Below the pieces are notes generated by a model. The model ran no database searches. It was not told the DNA's origin and worked only from the letters and a program-made list of their open reading frames with translations. The translations under genes were made by a program, and so were the position numbers. A stretch of 64,000 nt of DNA from Nakamurella multipartita DSM 44233 (lineage in GTDB: Bacteria > Actinomycetota > Actinomycetes > Mycobacteriales > Nakamurellaceae), in NCBI RefSeq assembly GCF_000024365.1, contig NC_013235.1, positions 1,860,001-1,924,000 on the forward strand, written 5' to 3'. The first letter of the stretch is position 1. Each line of letters starts with the position of its first letter. Shown here in pieces: positions 1 through 9,166 of this stretch.

Positions 1-1272
1 GGCCGGTTCGCCCTCGGACAGGGTCAGGCCCTCCCACGGCAGGGTGGTCAGCGCGTGGCGCAGGTGGTCCCGGCTGGCGCTCAGGTCGGGTCCGTCGGCC
101 AGCCGCCGGCCCGCGCGCACCAGCGGCACCGGCACGATCCGGTCGTGCGGCCCGGCCGCCGCCCGGGCGTCGTCCGCGGTGCCGCGGAAGATGACCTCCT
201 CGGTGATGGTGCCGCTGTCCTTGGCCCGGCGGATCACCGCCTTGCGGCCGCCCAGGGAGACCTTGTCCTTGCTGCGCTTTTCCACCGGCCGGCCGTCCAC
301 CTCGACGAGCTTGTAGACCATGCCGGCGGTGGGCGCCCCGGATCCGGTGACCAGCGAGGTGCCGACGCCGTAGACGTCGACCGGGTCGGCCCGCAGCGCG
401 GCGATGGCGTACTCGTCCAGGTCGCCGGAGAGCACGATCTTGGTGTTCGCGGCACCGAGCTCATCGAGCTGGCGGCGGGCCGCCCGGGTCAGCGCGGCCA
501 GGTCACCGGAGTCGATGCGGACCGCGCCCAGGTCGGGACCGGCGACCTTGACCGCCGTCTCGATGCCCTGGGTGATGTCGTAGGTGTCCACCAGCAGGGT
601 GGTGCCCACCCCCAGGGCGGCGACCTGCGAGGCGAACGCCGCCTCCTCGGTGTCGTGCAGCAGGGTGAAGGCGTGCGCGGCGGTGCCGGCGGTCGGGATG
701 CCGTACCGGCGGCCCGCCTCCAGGTTCGAGGTGGCCGAGAACCCGGCCAGCCAGGCGGCGCGGGACGCGGCGACCGCCGCCTCCTCGTGCGCGCGCCGGG
801 TGCCCATCTCGATGAGCGGGCGGTCGCCGGCGGCGGTGGCCATCCGGGCGGCCGCGGCGGCGATCGCGCAGTCGTGGTTGAGGATCGACAGGATCAGCGT
901 CTCCAGGATGACGGCATTGCCGAAGGTGCCGGTGACGGTCATCACCGGCGAACCGGGGAAGAACAGCTCGCCTTCGGGGTAGCCGTCGATGTCGCCGGTG
1001 AACCGGTAGGCGGCCAGGTACTCCAGGGTCGGCGGGTCCAGGAACGGCTCCAGCTGGGCCAGTTCGGACTCGCCGAAGGTGAAGTCGGCCAGGGCGTCCA
1101 GCACCCGGCCGACGCCGGCGACCACGCCGTAGCGGCGCCCCGGGGGCAACCGGCGGGCGAAGGTTTCGAAGACGCAGTGCCGGTCGGCCGTGCCGTCCGC
1201 GATGGACGCGGACAACATGGTCAGCTCGTACCGGTCGGTGAACAGGGCGGTCGACCCAGTGGTGGTGGCCAT
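1..1272 (-). CDS. pncB: Nicotinate phosphoribosyltransferase, 3' end outside window
   Basis: The minus strand is open from the ATG at 1272 to the window edge (424 codons, no stop seen), so the C-terminus is missing. The enzyme joins nicotinate to PRPP, with ATP hydrolysis, to give nicotinate mononucleotide in NAD salvage. Family landmarks visible are the N-terminal TDRYELTM at about residues 12-19, a GTAAHAF motif near residue 200 that carries the likely phosphohistidine, and RIDSGDL near residue 252. It is divergent from clpS, exactly as pncB1 is in mycobacteria. No Shine-Dalgarno precedes the ATG. A TAGGCT hexamer sits six bases upstream, which suggests a leaderless transcript. The identity rests on motif recognition plus synteny and is firm. 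Confidence 0.93.
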   Translation of the reverse strand, partial: MATTTGSTALFTDRYELTMLSASIADGTADRHCVFETFARRLPPGRRYGVVAGVGRVLDALADFTFGESELAQLEPFLDPPTLEYLAAYRFTGDIDGYPEGELFFPGSPVMTVTGTFGNAVILETLILSILNHDCAIAAAAARMATAAGDRPLIEMGTRRAHEEAAVAASRAAWLAGFSATSNLEAGRRYGIPTAGTAAHAFTLLHDTEEAAFASQVAALGVGTTLLVDTYDITQGIETAVKVAGPDLGAVRIDSGDLAALTRAARRQLDELGAANTKIVLSGDLDEYAIAALRADPVDVYGVGTSLVTGSGAPTAGMVYKLVEVDGRPVEKRSKDKVSLGGRKAVIRRAKDSGTITEEVIFRGTADDARAAAGPHDRIVPVPLVRAGRRLADGPDLSASRDHLRHALTTLPWEGLTLSEGEPA

Positions 1273-1278
1273 CACAGG

Positions 1279-1284
1279 AGCCTA
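1279..1284 (-). promoter_or_regulatory. Putative -10 box of leaderless pncB transcript
   Basis: On the minus strand this reads TAGGCT, ending six bases before the pncB ATG. There is no purine-rich ribosome binding site in the gap. The same arrangement recurs before several other genes in this window. Confidence 0.5.
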
Positions 1285-1344
1285 TGCAGACGGGCCCGGC
1301 GACCCGCACCGGTGTCGAGCGTTGGCCGGGCCGCGGATCGGTGC

Positions 1345-1350
1345 GAAAAT
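1345..1350 (+). promoter_or_regulatory. Putative -10 box before clpS
   Basis: GAAAAT lies six bases before the GTG at 1357. It favours that GTG over the two GTGs at 1366 and 1369, because its spacing matches the leaderless pattern of neighbouring genes. This is inference from spacing only. Confidence 0.35.
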
Positions 1351-1356
1351 GGACTC

Positions 1357-1680
1357 GTGGGTGGTGTGGTGAAGGTTTCGGCAGTGCGCGCGGTGACGGC
1401 TCCGGCCCCGGAGAAGACCGGGTCGACCGAGACCGTGACGACCCCCGAGGCGCCCTGGGTCACCATCGTCTGGAACGACCCGGTCAATCTCATGTCCTAC
1501 GTCACGCTGGTCTTCCAGAAGCTGCTCGGCCATCCGCGGCCCAAGGCCGAGGCGCTGATGCTTGATGTTCACCACAAGGGTCGGGCCACCGTGTCCAGCG
1601 GACCGCGGGAAAAGATGGAGGCCGACGTCGCCAAACTGCAGGCGGCCGGCCTGTGGGCGACCATGGCCAAGGACAGCTGA
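1357..1680 (+). CDS. clpS: ATP-dependent Clp protease adaptor ClpS
   Basis: A 107-residue protein if the GTG at 1357 is used; GTGs at 1366 and 1369 would shorten it by three or four residues. ClpS binds N-degron substrates and hands them to ClpC/ClpA-ClpP. The core carries the family signature [16 protein letters not shown] near residues 37-52, where the Asn-Asp pair binds the substrate N-terminus, and ends with GLWATMAKD, close to mycobacterial ClpS. The first 35 or so residues are a disordered Ala/Thr/Pro-rich extension. It is followed after four bases by the DUF2017 gene, so the two are probably co-transcribed, as in mycobacteria. Confidence 0.93.
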   Translation: MGGVVKVSAVRAVTAPAPEKTGSTETVTTPEAPWVTIVWNDPVNLMSYVTLVFQKLLGHPRPKAEALMLDVHHKGRATVSSGPREKMEADVAKLQAAGLWATMAKDS

Positions 1681-1684
1681 GCTG

Positions 1685-2230
1685 ATGCGCCCGTTCCACC
1701 GCCGCTTCGGCAAGTACAGCGCGTCCTTCGAACCGGCCGAGGCGACGCTGATCGCCGACCTGGTCGATCAGGTCCGGCAGTTGCTCGCCGGGCGCCGGGC
1801 CGAGGCCCCCAGCGACCCGTTGGCCCAGCTCACCGGGATGACGATGGGCCCGGCCAGCAAACCGCAGGACCCGGCGGTGGCCCGGTTGCTGCCCGACTTC
1901 CACGCGCAGGACGAGCAGCTCTCGTCCGGCCTGCGGGTGTTGCACGAGCCGGAGCTGATCGCCACCAAGGATGCGGCCGCCGTCGCGCTGCTGGACACCC
2001 TGCCCCGGGGCGGCGGACCGGTCCGCCTGGACGACGACGCGGCCGCGGCGTGGAGTTCCGCGCTCAATGACGTCCGGCTGGCCCTGGGGGTGCGGCTGCA
2101 GATCACCGAGGACGACAGCCCGCCGCCGGGTGTCGACGATCCGGACAGCCCGCAGGCGGCCATGTATGCGACCTACCGGTGGCTCTCGGCGGTCCAGGAT
2201 TCGCTGGTCAGTGCCATGCTCGACGCCTGA
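1685..2230 (+). CDS. DUF2017 family protein
   Basis: This 181-residue protein starts at an ATG four bases after the clpS stop. It corresponds in position and sequence character to the DUF2017 protein that follows clpS in mycobacteria and other actinobacteria (Rv1332 in M. tuberculosis). It is acidic, mostly helical by inspection, has no signal peptide and no membrane segment. Its molecular role is not established. Constant linkage to clpS hints at a part in regulated proteolysis, but that is only context. No catalytic motif could be recognised. Confidence 0.85.
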   Translation: MRPFHRRFGKYSASFEPAEATLIADLVDQVRQLLAGRRAEAPSDPLAQLTGMTMGPASKPQDPAVARLLPDFHAQDEQLSSGLRVLHEPELIATKDAAAVALLDTLPRGGGPVRLDDDAAAAWSSALNDVRLALGVRLQITEDDSPPPGVDDPDSPQAAMYATYRWLSAVQDSLVSAMLDA

Positions 2231-2268
2231 GCGCAACCCATCGGGGCGGCGGCGCCGACCCGGACCAT

Positions 2269-2274
2269 TAGGCT
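2269..2274 (+). promoter_or_regulatory. Putative -10 box of leaderless mec transcript
   Basis: TAGGCT lies six bases before the GTG at 2281. No ribosome binding site is present, which suggests that mec starts its own leaderless transcript rather than being read only from clpS. Confidence 0.5.
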
Positions 2275-2280
2275 GTTCGG

Positions 2281-2691
2281 GTGCTGCGTATTCCCGCCGC
2301 GATGATCGACGAGATCGTCGCCCACGCCCGGGCCGATCACCCCGACGAGGCCTGCGGCATCATCGCCGGCCCGATCGGCGCCGACACCCCCACCCGGCTG
2401 GTCCGGATGCTCAACGCCGAGCGGTCGCCCACCTTCTACCGGTTCGACTCCGGCGAGCAGCTGCGGCTGTACCGCCAGCTGGACGCCGCCGACGAGGAGG
2501 TCGTCGTCGTCTATCACTCGCACACCGGCACCGAGGCCTACCCGAGCCGCACCGATATCGCCTACGCCGGCGAGCCCCAGGCCCACTACCTGCTCGTCTC
2601 CACCCGGGAACCGGACACCGAGGAGATCCGTTCCTACCGGATCCTCGACGGCGTGGTGACCGAGGAGCCGGTGGAAATCATTTCGGCCTGA
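2281..2691 (+). CDS. mec: JAMM metallopeptidase, CysO-cysteine hydrolase (Mec+)
   Basis: This 136-residue zinc peptidase of the MPN+/JAMM family starts with GTG. The full JAMM set is present: Glu23 in PDEACG, His79 and His81 in HSH, then Ser89 and Asp92 at the HxHx7SxxD spacing. In M. tuberculosis the orthologue Rv1334 cuts cysteine from the C-terminus of the CysO-cysteine adduct. The gene is followed by cysO and cysM, so substrate and partner are encoded next to it. Because the CysO here ends in a tail after its diglycine, this enzyme may also have to trim the carrier before use, which is inference. Confidence 0.92.
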   Translation: MLRIPAAMIDEIVAHARADHPDEACGIIAGPIGADTPTRLVRMLNAERSPTFYRFDSGEQLRLYRQLDAADEEVVVVYHSHTGTEAYPSRTDIAYAGEPQAHYLLVSTREPDTEEIRSYRILDGVVTEEPVEIISA

Positions 2692-2795
2692 CTCGGCGTT
2701 GCACGAGTGGGCGCACATGTCCGTCACAATGACCCAGTCACGTCGAACAACGACGCCTGCGCGGGGACGCGCAGGACAGCTATGAGGAGCTTTCG

Positions 2796-4071
<1,276 letters not shown>

Positions 4072-4119
4072 GCGCGCGCTCAGGGTTTTCCCCCGATCCC
4101 CGGCGGCGAGTGTCGTCGG

Positions 4120-4125
4120 TAGCCT
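4120..4125 (+). promoter_or_regulatory. Putative -10 box before rhomboid gene
   Basis: TAGCCT lies seven bases before the ATG at 4133 with no Shine-Dalgarno between them, matching the leaderless arrangement seen at neighbouring genes. Confidence 0.5.
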
Positions 4126-4132
4126 CGAGGTC

Positions 4133-4849
4133 ATGAGCACGCCGTCGCAGTTCGGCTCGTCCGATTACGGCTCGTACACGCCGCCCGGGTACGGCCTCAC
4201 GCCGTCCGGATCCGCGGCCCCGGCCAAGAAGTCGGTGCTGCCGGAGAACCTGAAGACCGCCATCATCGTCGTCGGCTCGCTGGCCGCGGTGATGGTGATC
4301 GTGCAGGTCGTGAACTGGGCGATGGACTACCGCCTCGACCAGTTCGGCATCGAGCCGCGTACCTGGTCGGGCCTGTGGGGGGTGCTGGCCGCCCCGTTCA
4401 TCCACGGCTCCTGGGCCCACCTGTGGTCCAACCTGATCCCGCTGGTGGTCATGGGCGTGCTGATCACCGTCGGCGGCCTGCGCCAGTTCTTCGCGGTCAC
4501 CGTGCTGGTCTGGCTGGTCTCCGGGCTCGGGGTCTGGCTGGTCGCGCCGTCGGCCAGCGTCACCGTCGGCGCCTCCGGTGTGGTCTTCGGCTGGCTGACC
4601 TTCCTGATCGTGCGCGGCATCTGGACCCGCACCTGGCAGCACATCCTGCTCGGCCTGGTGCTGCTGGTGCTCTACGGCAGCCTGTTCTGGACCGGCATCG
4701 TGCGGGTGGCGGCGTCGGATGTCACAGCCATCACCTCCATCCAGACCGTGTCCTGGCAGGCTCATCTGTTCGGCGCGCTCGGTGGCCTGCTGGCCGCCTT
4801 CCTGGTCGGCCGGGCCGACGCGGGCCGCCGCCGCGCGGTCACCGCCTGA
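4133..4849 (+). CDS. Rhomboid family intramembrane serine protease
   Basis: A 238-residue integral membrane protease. After a Gly/Ser/Tyr-rich cytosolic tail of about 40 residues come six or so hydrophobic segments. The HxxxN motif is His96-x3-Asn100 (in HLWSN), the nucleophile is Ser148 in GASG, and the general base is His211 in AHLFGALGG. These three elements in this order define an active rhomboid. It cuts membrane-anchored substrates within or near the bilayer; its substrates are unknown. The position between cysM and murI is the same as Rv1337 in M. tuberculosis. Confidence 0.93.
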   Translation: MSTPSQFGSSDYGSYTPPGYGLTPSGSAAPAKKSVLPENLKTAIIVVGSLAAVMVIVQVVNWAMDYRLDQFGIEPRTWSGLWGVLAAPFIHGSWAHLWSNLIPLVVMGVLITVGGLRQFFAVTVLVWLVSGLGVWLVAPSASVTVGASGVVFGWLTFLIVRGIWTRTWQHILLGLVLLVLYGSLFWTGIVRVAASDVTAITSIQTVSWQAHLFGALGGLLAAFLVGRADAGRRRAVTA

Positions 4850-4858
4850 GCCGGGCGG

Positions 4859-4864
4859 TAGCGT
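4859..4864 (+). promoter_or_regulatory. Putative -10 box before murI
   Basis: TAGCGT lies seven bases before the GTG at 4872. It supports that GTG as the true start and so supports translation of the repeat-containing N-terminus. Confidence 0.5.
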
Positions 4865-4871
4865 CGAGGGC

Positions 4872-5777
4872 GTGAGTGCGTCCCTCGTCCCCGGGTCGGT
4901 CAATACCGCTTCGATCAACGCCGCTTCGATCAACGCCGCTTCGATCAACGCCGCTTCGATCAATACCGCGTCGATCAACACCGCGCCGATCGGCATCTTC
5001 GACTCCGGAGTCGGCGGCCTGACCGTCGCCCGCGCGATCATCGATCAGCTGCCCGGCGAGCGGGTCCGCTACGTCGGGGACACCGCGAACGGGCCGTACG
5101 GCCCGTTGCCGATCGCCGAGGTCCGCCGGCACGCCCTGGCCGTCGGTGACCGATTGGTCGACAGCGGTGTGAAGATCCTGGTCATCGCCTGCAACACCGC
5201 CTCGGCGGCCTGCCTGGCCGACGCCCGCGAGCGGTACGACGTGCCGGTGGTCGAGGTCATCCGGCCGGCCGTGCGGCGGGCCATCGCGGCCACCCGGACC
5301 GGCGAGGTCGGCGTCATCGGCACCTCCGCGACGATCGCCTCCGGTGCCTACCAGGACGCGTTCGACGTCAACCCGGGGGTCCGGGTGCACGCCGTGGCCT
5401 GCCCGTCGTTCGTCGACTTCGTCGAACGCGGCATCACCTCCGGCCGCCAGGTGATCGGCCTGGCCCAGGCCTACCTGGGCCCGCTGCAGCGCACCAACCT
5501 GGACACCCTGGTGCTGGGCTGCACCCACTACCCGCTGCTGACCGGGGCGCTCTCGCTGGTGATGGGCGATCAGGTCACCCTGGTCTCCAGCGCCGACGAG
5601 ACCGCCAAGGACGTCTACCGCAAGCTCACCGAGCTGGACCTGCTGGCCCCGGGCACCCGGCCCAGCGCGCCGCACGAGTTCCTGGCCACCGGGGACCCGG
5701 CGCCGTTCACCAAGCTGGGCCGCCGGTTCCTCGGCCCGGAGATCGGCTCCGTGGTCGAGCTCGGCGCCCCGGTCTGA
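4872..5777 (+). CDS. murI: Glutamate racemase with N-terminal pentapeptide repeats
   Basis: A 301-residue racemase that supplies D-glutamate for peptidoglycan. The two catalytic cysteines are Cys107 in ACNTAS and Cys217 in GCTHYPLL; the N-terminal active-site motif [10 protein letters not shown] follows at about residues 40-49. Family members normally begin just before IGIFDSG. Here about 39 residues precede it, and residues 10-39 are six copies of a pentapeptide of the form [IV]N[AT]A[SP]. No ATG, GTG or TTG codon closer to the catalytic domain gives a better start, so the repeats are probably translated. It is followed directly by rph; the phosphodiesterase gene found between them in mycobacteria is absent. 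Confidence 0.93.
   Translation: MSASLVPGSVNTASINAASINAASINAASINTASINTAPIGIFDSGVGGLTVARAIIDQLPGERVRYVGDTANGPYGPLPIAEVRRHALAVGDRLVDSGVKILVIACNTASAACLADARERYDVPVVEVIRPAVRRAIAATRTGEVGVIGTSATIASGAYQDAFDVNPGVRVHAVACPSFVDFVERGITSGRQVIGLAQAYLGPLQRTNLDTLVLGCTHYPLLTGALSLVMGDQVTLVSSADETAKDVYRKLTELDLLAPGTRPSAPHEFLATGDPAPFTKLGRRFLGPEIGSVVELGAPV
4899..4988 (+). repeat. Six 15-bp in-frame tandem repeats in murI
   Basis: Six consecutive 15-base units encode [10 protein letters not shown] three times, INTAS and INTAP. The three central units are identical in DNA sequence (GCCGCTTCGATCAAC in phase). The array sits immediately before the conserved catalytic domain. The near identity of the DNA suggests recent expansion by slippage. 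Confidence 0.95.
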
Positions 5778-5809
5778 CCCGGGTTCGTTCGCCCCACCCG
5801 GCGGCCAAC

Positions 5810-5815
5810 TAGCCT
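5810..5815 (+). promoter_or_regulatory. Putative -10 box before rph
   Basis: TAGCCT lies seven bases before the ATG at 5823. The gap is CG-rich (GCAGGGC), so a weak ribosome binding site cannot be excluded. Confidence 0.4.
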
Positions 5816-5822
5816 GCAGGGC

Positions 5823-6563
5823 ATGAACCGAGCAGACGGCCGCGCCGACCACGAACTTCGCCCCGTGACCTTCACCCGGGGTTTCCAGCAGCATCCGGCC
5901 GGGTCGGTCTTGGTCGAGTTCGGTGGCACCAAGGTGCTGTGCGCGGCGTCGGTGACCACCGGCGTGCCGCGCTGGCGCAAGGGTTCGGGCCTGGGCTGGC
6001 TGACCGCGGAGTACGCGATGTTGCCGTCGGCCACGCACGAGCGCAGCGACCGCGAATCGGTCAAGGGCCGGGTCGGCGGGCGCACGCACGAGATCTCCCG
6101 GCTGATCGGCCGGTCGCTGCGGGCCTGCCTGGACCTGCGCTCGCTGGGGGAGAACACCATCGCGGTCGACTGCGATGTGCTGCAGGCCGACGGCGGCACC
6201 CGCACCGCGGCCATCACCGGCGCGTATGTCGCGCTCGCCGACGCGGTGGCCTACCTGCGCGAACGTGGCCAGCTGGCCGACCCGCAGCCGCTGTCCTGCC
6301 AGATCGCGGCGGTCTCGGTGGGAGTCGTCGGCGGCCGGGTCCGGCTGGACCTGCCGTACGAGGAGGACGCGCGGGCCGAGGTGGACATGAACGTGGTCGC
6401 CACCGACGTGGGCACCCTGGTCGAGGTGCAGGGCACCGCGGAGGGGGCCACCTATTCCCGGTCCACCCTGGACGCGATGCTGGACAGCGCGCTGGCCGGG
6501 ATCGCCACGCTGACCGAGATGCAGCGGGCCGCGCTGGCCGGGCCGTCGGGCCGGTCGGCATGA
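5823..6563 (+). CDS. rph: Ribonuclease PH
   Basis: A 246-residue phosphorolytic 3'-to-5' exoribonuclease that trims tRNA 3' ends using phosphate as the attacking group. It has the family start RPVTFTRGF, the [17 protein letters not shown] strand region, [17 protein letters not shown], the phosphate-site [12 protein letters not shown] and the acidic [17 protein letters not shown] stretch. Length is standard. The stop overlaps the rdgB start by ATGA, so the two are translationally coupled. The same pair, rphA-rdgB, occurs in M. tuberculosis. Confidence 0.95.
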   Translation: MNRADGRADHELRPVTFTRGFQQHPAGSVLVEFGGTKVLCAASVTTGVPRWRKGSGLGWLTAEYAMLPSATHERSDRESVKGRVGGRTHEISRLIGRSLRACLDLRSLGENTIAVDCDVLQADGGTRTAAITGAYVALADAVAYLRERGQLADPQPLSCQIAAVSVGVVGGRVRLDLPYEEDARAEVDMNVVATDVGTLVEVQGTAEGATYSRSTLDAMLDSALAGIATLTEMQRAALAGPSGRSA

Positions 6564-7174
6564 GCCGGGTGGTGCTGGCCACCCGCAACGCCAAGAAGCT
6601 GGGGGAGCTGGCCCGGATCCTGGGCGGCGATGTGCAGGTGCTCGGGCTGGCCGACGTGCCGCCGTTCCCGGAGCTGCCGGAGACCGGCGCCACCTTCGAG
6701 GAGAACGCGACCGACAAGGCGCGGCAGGCGGCCACCGAGACCGGCGAGATCGCGCTGGCCGACGACTCGGGGCTGGCGGTGGATGCGCTCAACGGGATGC
6801 CGGGCGTGCTGTCCGCGCGCTGGTCGGGCCGGCACGGCGACGACCCGGCCAATACCGCGTTGCTGCTGGGTCAGCTGGCCGATGTGCCGGACGAGCGGCG
6901 GGGCGCGGCGTTCGTCTGCGCGCTGGCCCTGGCCACCCCGGACGGCCGGGTGCAGGTGGTGCGGGGGGAGTGGCGCGGGCGGATCGACCGGGCCGGGCGG
7001 GGGACCAACGGGTTCGGCTACGACCCGGTCTTCGTCCCGCAGGAGAGCGACGCGGCCGGTGACGGCCGGAGCTCGGCCGAATTGAGCCCGGCCGAGAAGG
7101 ACGCACTGTCCCATCGCGGCCGGGCCATTCGGTTGATGCTGCCGGTCCTGCAGGAGTTGCTGGGCCGGTCCTGA
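6560..7174 (+). CDS. rdgB: Non-canonical purine NTP pyrophosphatase (ITPase)
   Basis: A 204-residue house-cleaning enzyme that hydrolyses ITP, dITP and XTP to the monophosphates and so keeps deaminated purines out of nucleic acids. Motifs seen: [14 protein letters not shown] at the N-terminus, [13 protein letters not shown] with the metal-binding Glu, [15 protein letters not shown], and the C-terminal GFGYDPVF and LSHRGRA. The ATG overlaps the rph stop codon. The next gene is convergent and begins 13 bases later, so this closes the plus-strand block. Confidence 0.95.
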   Translation: MSRVVLATRNAKKLGELARILGGDVQVLGLADVPPFPELPETGATFEENATDKARQAATETGEIALADDSGLAVDALNGMPGVLSARWSGRHGDDPANTALLLGQLADVPDERRGAAFVCALALATPDGRVQVVRGEWRGRIDRAGRGTNGFGYDPVFVPQESDAAGDGRSSAELSPAEKDALSHRGRAIRLMLPVLQELLGRS

Positions 7175-7187
7175 CGGACGGTCGAGG

Positions 7188-7943
7188 TCAGGCCAGCGGG
7201 CGGCGGCGGCCGGCGGCGCGGGAGATCACGACGGCGAAGCTGGCGCCGAGCAGCACCAGGCCGAGCACCAGCAGCCAGCCGGTGATGCCCCAGACGACCA
7301 TCTCCGGACGGGCGAAGAGCTGATCGAGGAAGCTGGCGACCCGGTCGGCGCCGTCGTACCAGGCCAGCGACCAGATGCCGGCGGCGGTCAGGACAGCCCC
7401 CGGGATCAGGGTCGCCCACGGCGACCAGCCGTTGAGCACCACGGCGACGAAGATCAGGGCAGCGCCGACCGAGGTCCAGGTGATGTCCCAGCCGGAGGGC
7501 TGCCCGCCGCCGTTGAGCATGGCCTGGAAGATCCCCATGCCGAACTCGCCGATCAGGTACAGGCCGGACCCGACGAGCAGGGTGCCCAGGATAGCGCTGA
7601 ACAGGCCGGCGATGGCCCGCTGCTTGGTCTGCCGGCCACCGGTGGCCCGCTCGTCCCGGTCGGCCGTGGCCGAGGGCGGCGGCGGCACGTAGGTGGGGCT
7701 GGCCGTGTCGGAGGCACCGTAGGCGGACGGGTAGGAGTTGAGCGAGGTCTCCGAGTCCAGGGGCTCGTAGGGGCTGCCGCTCCAGGCCGAGCCGGACGAC
7801 TTGGACGACCCGTACGGGCTGTCGGGGGAGTCGTCCGAGAACGGCGAGGCGGCCGAGTACGCCGACGACACCGTGGTCACCCCTCCCGAGGATTCCGTGT
7901 GCTCGGCACTGCTGTCGGACTTGGAGTTCTCCGGTCCACTCAT
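7188..7943 (-). CDS. Membrane protein with Ser-rich N-terminal domain
   Basis: A 251-residue protein if the ATG at 7943 is used; an in-frame start 24 bases upstream is possible, but GAGGGG is well placed for 7943. Residues 1 to about 125 are rich in Ser, Gly, Pro and Tyr with acidic residues and look disordered. Four hydrophobic segments follow (around residues 135-158, 172-192, 195-215 and 222-243), ending in a basic RAAGRRRPLA tail. No known domain could be recognised. Actinobacterial proteins with this plan are commonly annotated only as membrane proteins. It is convergent with rdgB. Confidence 0.75.
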   Translation of the reverse strand: MSGPENSKSDSSAEHTESSGGVTTVSSAYSAASPFSDDSPDSPYGSSKSSGSAWSGSPYEPLDSETSLNSYPSAYGASDTASPTYVPPPPSATADRDERATGGRQTKQRAIAGLFSAILGTLLVGSGLYLIGEFGMGIFQAMLNGGGQPSGWDITWTSVGAALIFVAVVLNGWSPWATLIPGAVLTAAGIWSLAWYDGADRVASFLDQLFARPEMVVWGITGWLLVLGLVLLGASFAVVISRAAGRRRPLA

Positions 7944-8110
7944 CGATCTCGCCCCTCTGTAGAGCATCTAGAACCACTGGCTAGCACGACTGGCGCAAGC
8001 ATCCGGCTGGGGCACCTGGCGGCCCCGGCACCGCTCGCGATGCCGGCTCGTTCATCGTCCTTGTTCTGCGACGTCGGGTGTGGTACTTCGCGCCGCGTGT
8101 CGCCAGACGG

Positions 8111-8155
8111 CAAGAGCCACGTCGGTGACCGTCACGGTCGCCGACGTGGCTCTTG
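8111..8155 (-). terminator. Long perfect hairpin after the tRNA gene
   Basis: The arms CAAGAGCCACGTCGG and CCGACGTGGCTCTTG pair over 15 bp. After one T-G mismatch the stem continues as GACCG/CGGTC around a TCA loop. It begins eleven bases beyond the tRNA 3' end on the minus strand. There is no U-tract, which is usual for actinobacterial intrinsic terminators. It would stop tRNA transcription before the downstream membrane-protein gene. Confidence 0.75.
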
Positions 8156-8165
8156 TTCTCACCCG

Positions 8166-8239
8166 TAGGGCCGATGGGACTCGAACCCACACTGGCACGG
8201 ACCTAAACCGTGTGCCTCTGCCAATTGGGCTACGGCCCC
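8166..8239 (-). tRNA. tRNA-Leu, anticodon UAG, short variable arm
   Basis: A 74-nt cloverleaf on the minus strand including the discriminator A at 8166. Acceptor stem GGGGCCG/CGGCCCT (G1-U72 wobble), U8 A9, D arm with GGC at the 3' side, anticodon stem CACGG/CCGTG around loop TTTAGGT, five-base variable region, T arm GTGGG-TTCGAGT-CCCAT. The loop gives anticodon UAG (codon CUA, Leu) followed by G37, the usual neighbour for CUN decoding. No CCA is encoded. The short variable region is unusual, since bacterial leucine tRNAs normally have a long variable arm. It lies 13 bases from bcp, as a leucine tRNA lies near bcp in mycobacteria as far as I recall. Confidence 0.85.
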
Positions 8240-8252
8240 AGGATCGCCGGGG

Positions 8253-8741
8253 TCAGCTTGCCAGACCCAGTTCCTTGAGCACGCGGGCGACATGGCCGGT
8301 GGCCTTGACGTTGCGCCAGGCCTGCTCGATCCGCCCGTCGGCGCCGATCACGAAGGTCGACCGGATGACGCCCTGGACCGTCTTGCCGTACTGCTTCTTC
8401 TCGCCGTAGGCGCCGTAGGCGTTCATCACCGAACGGTCGGCGTCCGAGAGCAGGACGATCGAGAGGTCTTCCTTCTCGCGGAACCGGGCCAGCTTGTCCG
8501 GCTGGTCGGGGGAGATGCCCAGCACCGTGTACCCGCCGCCGTCGAACGACCCGCGGGCGGAGGTGAAGTCGCAGGCCTGGGTGGTGCAGCCGGGGGTCAT
8601 CGCGGCCGGATAGAAGTAGAGGATGACCGGCCGGCCGGCGAAATCGGACAGCGAGACCGGGTTGCCGTCGGCGTCGGGCAGGGTGAACCCGGGCGCGGGA
8701 TCGCCGGTAGCGACAGGTGGGCCGAATTGGGTACTGGTCAT
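8253..8741 (-). CDS. bcp: Thioredoxin-dependent thiol peroxidase (Bcp/PrxQ)
   Basis: A 162-residue peroxiredoxin of the Bcp/PrxQ group that reduces H2O2 and organic hydroperoxides at the expense of thioredoxin. The peroxidatic cysteine is Cys52 in TPGCT and the resolving Cys57 lies five residues later (CTTQAC), the PrxQ arrangement. The FTLPDADG start and the conserved Arg in GVIRSTFVI are present. No Shine-Dalgarno is seen; a TACCCT hexamer lies six bases upstream of the ATG. It is divergent from the DUF3618 gene, the same arrangement as Rv2521/Rv2520c. Confidence 0.94.
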   Translation of the reverse strand: MTSTQFGPPVATGDPAPGFTLPDADGNPVSLSDFAGRPVILYFYPAAMTPGCTTQACDFTSARGSFDGGGYTVLGISPDQPDKLARFREKEDLSIVLLSDADRSVMNAYGAYGEKKQYGKTVQGVIRSTFVIGADGRIEQAWRNVKATGHVARVLKELGLAS

Positions 8742-8747
8742 ACGGCT

Positions 8748-8753
8748 AGGGTA
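8748..8753 (-). promoter_or_regulatory. Putative -10 box of leaderless bcp transcript
   Basis: On the minus strand TACCCT ends six bases before the bcp ATG, with no ribosome binding site between. Confidence 0.45.
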
Positions 8754-8833
8754 AACACCCGCGGGACCGCTTCCGGCCCCGCGGGCCCAGCCGGCCAGAC
8801 ACCAGACCCTTCGGAGCAGGAACGGGAGGCGCC

Positions 8834-9055
8834 GTGGTCCGCGACGCGGAGACCATCCAGGCGGAAATCGAACGCGCGCGGGACTCCTTGGCCGCCGCGG
8901 TCGACGAACTGACGACCCGGGCCAACCCCAAGCGCGTCGTCGATCAGGGCCGGCAGACGCTGACCGCCACCCTGGCCGAGCCGAAGGTCAAGTACTCGCT
9001 CATCGCGGTCGGGGCCCTGGTCGGCCTGGTCGTGCTGCGCCGGCTGCTGCGCTAG
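8834..9055 (+). CDS. DUF3618 family small membrane protein
   Basis: A 73-residue protein beginning with GTG. The N-terminal IQAEIERARDSLAAAVDEL stretch is the DUF3618 signature and is a charged amphipathic helix. A single membrane helix follows (about residues 53-68) and the end is a basic RRLLR. It matches Rv2520c of M. tuberculosis, which also lies next to bcp and near an L,D-transpeptidase gene. Function is unknown. GGAGCAGGAACGGGAGG upstream supplies a ribosome binding site. Confidence 0.88.
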   Translation: MVRDAETIQAEIERARDSLAAAVDELTTRANPKRVVDQGRQTLTATLAEPKVKYSLIAVGALVGLVVLRRLLR

Positions 9056-9166
9056 TCGCCCGGGCCGGGCGAGCCCGAACCGTCCCGATGTGAGGACCGA
9101 CTCCAAGGTCACTGCGCGCGCTTCACACCGGACGCACCGTGCTGATCGTTACCCTGGGGGGCAGCC

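Noticed and set aside
55-1356. Long plus-strand open frame antisense to pncB
   Set aside because: It is the G+C-driven mirror of the real minus-strand gene; its translation is Arg/Gly/Val-rich low complexity and only its last part (from 1357, clpS) is genuine.
4899-4988. Possible CRISPR-like array
   Set aside because: Units are contiguous 15-mers without spacers and are in frame inside murI.
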